Origin: Streptomyces eurythermus
Lineage (GTDB): Bacteria > Actinomycetota > Actinomycetes > Streptomycetales > Streptomycetaceae
Direction of reading: 5' to 3'
DNA length: 64,000 bases
Assembly (NCBI RefSeq): GCF_014649115.1
Contig: NZ_BMSK01000003.1
Span: 1 to 64,000 of the forward strand
The position numbers and the translations under genes were made by a program. The notes beneath the pieces were generated by a model. The model saw only the letters and a list, made by a program, of their open reading frames with translations, did no database searches and had not been told where the DNA came from. This document shows, one piece after another, positions 62,445 to 64,000 of the stretch. Positions within the stretch are counted from its first letter, which is position 1. Every line of letters begins with the position of its first letter.

Positions 62445-62513
62445 CCCGGACGGGCTCAGCGGCCGGCGTACGCCGTTCCGGGACCCGGACGGGCTCAGCG
62501 GCCGACGTACTCC
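62445..62513. repeat. Imperfect 39-base-spaced duplication of a gene end
   Basis: CCCGGACGGGCTCAGCGGCC followed by GGCGTACGCC (62445-62474) is repeated as the same 20 bases followed by GACGTACTCC at 62484-62513. The second copy holds the true 3' end and stop of the UvrA-like gene, so the first is a duplicated gene end lying outside any gene. Confidence 0.85.
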
Positions 62514-64000
62514 GCCAGGTGCTCGCCGGTGATCGTGGAGCGGGCCGCGACCAGCTCCGCCGGGGTGCCCTCGAAGACGATCCGGCCGCCGTCGTGGCCG
62601 GCGCCCGGACCCAGGTCGATGATCCAGTCCGCGTGCGCCATGACCGCCTGGTGGTGCTCGATGACGATCACCGACTTGCCCGCGTCGACCAGCCGGTCCA
62701 GCAGGCCGAGCAACTGCTCCACATCGGCCAGGTGCAGGCCGGTGGTCGGCTCGTCCAGGACGTAGATCCCGCCCTTGTCGGTCATGTGCGTGGCCAGCTT
62801 CAGCCGCTGCCGCTCGCCGCCGGACAGCGTGGTGAGCGGCTGGCCGAGGGTGAGGTAGCCGAGGCCCACGTCGGCCAGGTTCCGCAGGATCCGGTGCGCG
62901 GCCGGGGTACGGCCCTCACCGCTGCCGAAGAACTCCTCGGCCTGCTCCACCGTCATCGCCAGCACCTCGCTGATGTCCCGGCCGCCGAGCCGGTACTCCA
63001 GCACCGAGGCGTCGAACCGCCGGCCCTCGCACTCCTCGCACGTCGTGGCCACCCCGGCCATGATCGCCAGGTCGGTGTAGACGACTCCGGCGCCGTTGCA
63101 GGCCGGGCAGGCGCCCTCCGAGTTCGCGCTGAACAGCGCCGGCTTCACCCCGTTGGCCTTGGCGAACGCCTTGCGGACCGGCTCCAGCAGCCCGGTGTAC
63201 GTCGCCGGGTTGCTGCGCCGCGAACCGCGGATCGGGGCCTGGTCGACGAAGACCACGCCCGCGCCGGCCGGCACCGACCCGTGCACCAGCGAACTCTTGC
63301 CGGAACCCGCCACCCCCGTCACCACGGTCAGCACCCCGAGCGGGAGGTCGACGTCGACACCCTTCAGGTTGTGGGTCGTGGCGCCGCGGATCTCCAGCGC
63401 GCCGGACGGCTCGCGCACCTCGTCCTTCAGCGCGGCCCGGTCGTCCAGATGGCGGCCGGTGAGCGTACGGGCCGCGCGCAGCCCGGCGACGGTGCCCTCG
63501 AAGCAGACGGTGCCGCCCGCCGTACCCGCGCCCGGGCCGAGGTCCACCACATGGTCGGCGATCGCGATGACCTCCGGCTTGTGCTCCACCACGAGCACCG
63601 TGTTGCCCTTGTCCCGCAGCCGCAGCAGCAGGTCGTTCATCCGCCGGATGTCGTGCGGGTGCAGACCGGCGGTCGGCTCGTCGAAGACGTACGTGACGTC
63701 GGTCAGCGAGGAGCCGAGATGGCGGATCATCTTCGTACGCTGCGCCTCGCCGCCGGAGAGGGTGCCCGCGGGCCGGTCCAGGGAGAGATAGCCGAGGCCG
63801 ATCTCCACGAACGAGTCGAGGGTGTCGCGCAGCGAGGCGAGCAGCGGCCCCACGGACGGCTCGTCCAGCTCCCGCACCCACGCGGCCAGGTCGCTGATCT
63901 GCATCGCGCAGGCGTCGGCGATGCTGATCCCCTTGATCTTCGAGGACCGGGCGGCCTCGCTGAGCCGGGTGCCGGCGCAGTCCGGACAGGTGGTGAAGGT
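62495..64000 (-). CDS. UvrA-like ABC ATPase (excinuclease subunit A paralogue), partial
   Basis: The C-terminal 500 or so residues of a UvrA-family protein; the start lies beyond the window. Visible are the zinc-type CPDCAGTRL and CxxC pairs (CPACNG, CEECEG), two ABC signature motifs (TLSGGEAQR and TLSGGERQR), Walker A in VTGVAGSGKSS, and Walker B regions (TYVFDEPTAGLHP, IYVLDEPTTGLHL). The true UvrA works with UvrB/UvrC in nucleotide excision repair. The compact zinc-finger arrangement suggests the paralogue (UvrA2/DrrC type) linked to drug tolerance, but the missing N-terminus leaves this open. Confidence 0.9.
   Translation of the reverse strand, partial: TFTTCPDCAGTRLSEAARSSKIKGISIADACAMQISDLAAWVRELDEPSVGPLLASLRDTLDSFVEIGLGYLSLDRPAGTLSGGEAQRTKMIRHLGSSLTDVTYVFDEPTAGLHPHDIRRMNDLLLRLRDKGNTVLVVEHKPEVIAIADHVVDLGPGAGTAGGTVCFEGTVAGLRAARTLTGRHLDDRAALKDEVREPSGALEIRGATTHNLKGVDVDLPLGVLTVVTGVAGSGKSSLVHGSVPAGAGVVFVDQAPIRGSRRSNPATYTGLLEPVRKAFAKANGVKPALFSANSEGACPACNGAGVVYTDLAIMAGVATTCEECEGRRFDASVLEYRLGGRDISEVLAMTVEQAEEFFGSGEGRTPAAHRILRNLADVGLGYLTLGQPLTTLSGGERQRLKLATHMTDKGGIYVLDEPTTGLHLADVEQLLGLLDRLVDAGKSVIVIEHHQAVMAHADWIIDLGPGAGHDGGRIVFEGTPAELVAARSTITGEHLAEYVGR

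Noticed and set aside
1..64000. CRISPR arrays, insertion sequences, prophage genes or tRNA genes
   Set aside because: I saw no regular spacer-repeat pattern, transposase or integrase motif, phage structural gene, or cloverleaf with a recognisable T-loop. A covariance-model scan was not possible.

Overview
This is high-G+C actinobacterial DNA. Gene content and order match a Streptomyces chromosome: pitH/pst/ppk phosphate genes, mshD, glnR, sseA, nur and rsiG. From memory, the backbone follows roughly SCO4124-SCO4190 of S. coelicolor; that comparison was not computed. Many genes start with GTG, are joined by 4-base ATGA/GTGA overlaps, or look leaderless.

Layout. 1-140: 3' end of a 5S rRNA and its terminator. 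742-7967 (minus): a six-gene VirB/VirD4-like membrane secretion cluster (pilin-like protein, bitopic VirB8-like protein, VirB6-like polytopic protein, SCO6880-type protein, VirB4-like ATPase, TraG-like protein with an unusual P-loop region). Across a 380-base gap lie a secreted trypsin-like protease and a transglycosylase/NlpC-P60 wall hydrolase. 10.4-12.8 kb: a PAP2 phosphatase and an exported bicovalent flavoprotein oxidase. 12.9-25.3 kb: phosphate and copper block, with PHO boxes and pstSCAB, pitH with its DUF47 partner, csoR with its operator, a Nudix hydrolase, a CHAD protein and polyphosphate kinase. 25.9-26.6 kb: a sigma factor that breaks off in region 4.2 and appears fused out of frame to a membrane-protein remnant. 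26.6-29.5 kb: mshD and a secreted 5'-nucleotidase.

29.5-32.4 kb is an accessory patch: a perfect palindrome of two DnaA-box-like sequences, a decayed toxin-antitoxin-like pair, an XRE/DUF397 regulatory set and an intact DUF6247 plus RelE-like pair. 32.4-45.3 kb: a secreted pectate lyase-pectin methylesterase fusion, a quinone reductase with a divergent XRE regulator, an envelope-stress-like two-component system with an HtrA-like protease, a LacI regulator, glnR, a hydrolase, a ThiS/MoaD-like protein, a Q/P-rich membrane protein and a histidine phosphatase.

45.6-50.2 kb is the most striking part. Four genes match BesD, BesC, BesB and BesA, which build terminal-alkyne amino acids from lysine in S. 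cattleya. The halogenase has the HxG iron site and every lysine-contact residue I can recall, but no BesE hydroxylase is visible, so the expected end product is propargylglycine or its gamma-glutamyl dipeptide.

50.4-64.0 kb returns to backbone: sseA with a cysteine-rich leader peptide and its DUF1416 partner, an LmeA-like protein, a three-gene operon of membrane-anchored proteins, a nitrobindin-fold protein, nur, ygfZ-like, dtd, rsiG (both c-di-GMP signature helices intact), a TetR regulator, a HelD-family ATPase and a UvrA-like ABC protein cut by the window edge.
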